A stretch of DNA of 5,443 nucleotides. Source: Methylovulum sp. Lineage in GTDB: Bacteria; Pseudomonadota; Gammaproteobacteria; Methylococcales; Methylomonadaceae. Of the stretch, positions 5,081 through 5,443 are shown piece after piece (position 1 is the first letter of the stretch; each line of letters starts with the position of its first letter). Location of the stretch: positions 1-5,443 of the forward strand of contig JACXTQ010000292.1 of NCBI GenBank assembly GCA_016919605.1, in the 5' to 3' direction. The translations under genes and the position numbers were made by a program. The notes under the pieces were generated by a model. The model was not told where the DNA came from, ran no database searches, and was given only the letters and a program-made list of their open reading frames with translations.

Positions 5081-5137
5081 GCTCGCGTAAGGTGCTAGCT
5101 AACTACGGTGCATACGGCTATCGCCCCACCCCCCTAC
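5081..5137. repeat. Palindromic repeat element, copy 3
   Basis: This copy starts GCTCGCGTAAGG and ends CCCCCCTAC. Internal CTACGGTGCATACGGCTATCG (5103-5123) matches copy 1 (3353-3373) with one missing A and one substitution. Its left end matches copy 2 at 4004. It lies between the GT51-like gene and the partial membrane protein gene, and probably within the leader region of the former. Confidence 0.55.
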
Positions 5138-5155
5138 AAAATACAACTTACAAGT

Positions 5156-5443
5156 TCAATGCTTAACCCCATCCCTACCCTGCCGTGAGAACGGTTTTTT
5201 AACGGCTTCCACTTCCAAATAGGTGGATAAGGCGTAGCGTAGCATCAACAAGGTCATGACTACAGGAAACAGCAAGTAATGTTCCAGCAAATCCAAGCTA
5301 TACAGGATCAGCAACATAATCATCCATGATTTGATTTTAAGGTTTTGCGCCAATGCTTGTAGCTGGCGCAAGACTTCCTTGTCAATATTGTCGCGTCGTC
5401 CGATAAAAAACAACTCGACAAACACGGCCATAAACACAAAATA
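5156..5443 (-). CDS. Membrane protein of unknown function, C-terminal part
   Basis: The frame is open to the right edge of the window, and no ribosome site precedes the GTG (5437) or ATG (5431) candidates, so the gene probably begins outside. About 95 residues are visible. A hydrophobic end (MAVFVELFFIG) is followed by a charged amphipathic stretch, IDKEVLRQLQALAQNLKIK. A hydrophobic pair then spans about 34 residues (SWMIMLLILYSLDLLEHYLL and FPVVMTLLMLRYAL), and the chain ends in a basic tail. The two probable membrane helices point to an inner-membrane protein. I do not recognise the family. Which compartment the tail faces is unknown, though its positive charge favours the cytoplasm. Confidence 0.65.
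   Translation of the reverse strand, partial: YFVFMAVFVELFFIGRRDNIDKEVLRQLQALAQNLKIKSWMIMLLILYSLDLLEHYLLFPVVMTLLMLRYALSTYLEVEAVKKPFSRQGRDGVKH

Overview
The window most resembles a chromosomal segment of a Gram-negative gammaproteobacterium. Three predicted proteins carry export signals, one being a periplasmic Spy/CpxP-type protein, and there is an S11 D,D-carboxypeptidase. Codon use suggests moderate GC, roughly 48-60% in sampled stretches of the left half and about 33-40% in the right half. A Thiothrix-like host is possible but is only an impression.

Left part (1-3313) holds recognisable genes. The minus strand carries the 5' end of a D-alanyl-D-alanine carboxypeptidase running off the window, then a secreted GH17-type glycosidase with ten cysteines. 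A gene-poor stretch follows, containing what looks like the 3' remnant of a HigA-like antitoxin gene. Next come a Spy/CpxP-like periplasmic chaperone gene (+), an HxlR-family regulator (-) and a glutathione S-transferase (+). The last two are divergent and share a 116-bp spacer with two related palindromes, a probable operator pair for redox-linked control of the transferase by the HxlR protein.

Right part (about 3314-5160) is AT-rich and accessory in character. An orphan gene of unknown function (139 aa) is bracketed by a 22-bp inverted repeat (20/22 matches) and by small palindromic elements ending in TAGGG/CCCTA. After it, on the minus strand, lies a likely two-gene unit: a membrane-anchored protein with a degenerate GT51 peptidoglycan glycosyltransferase fold that appears to lack its catalytic glutamates, followed 45 bp downstream by a DUF4288-type protein. 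A third repeat copy separates this pair from a partial membrane protein at the right edge.

The most interesting items are the predicted pseudo-glycosyltransferase/DUF4288 pair, the repeat-bracketed orphan gene and the HxlR operator pair. No rRNA, tRNA, CRISPR array, complete insertion sequence or replication origin was seen.
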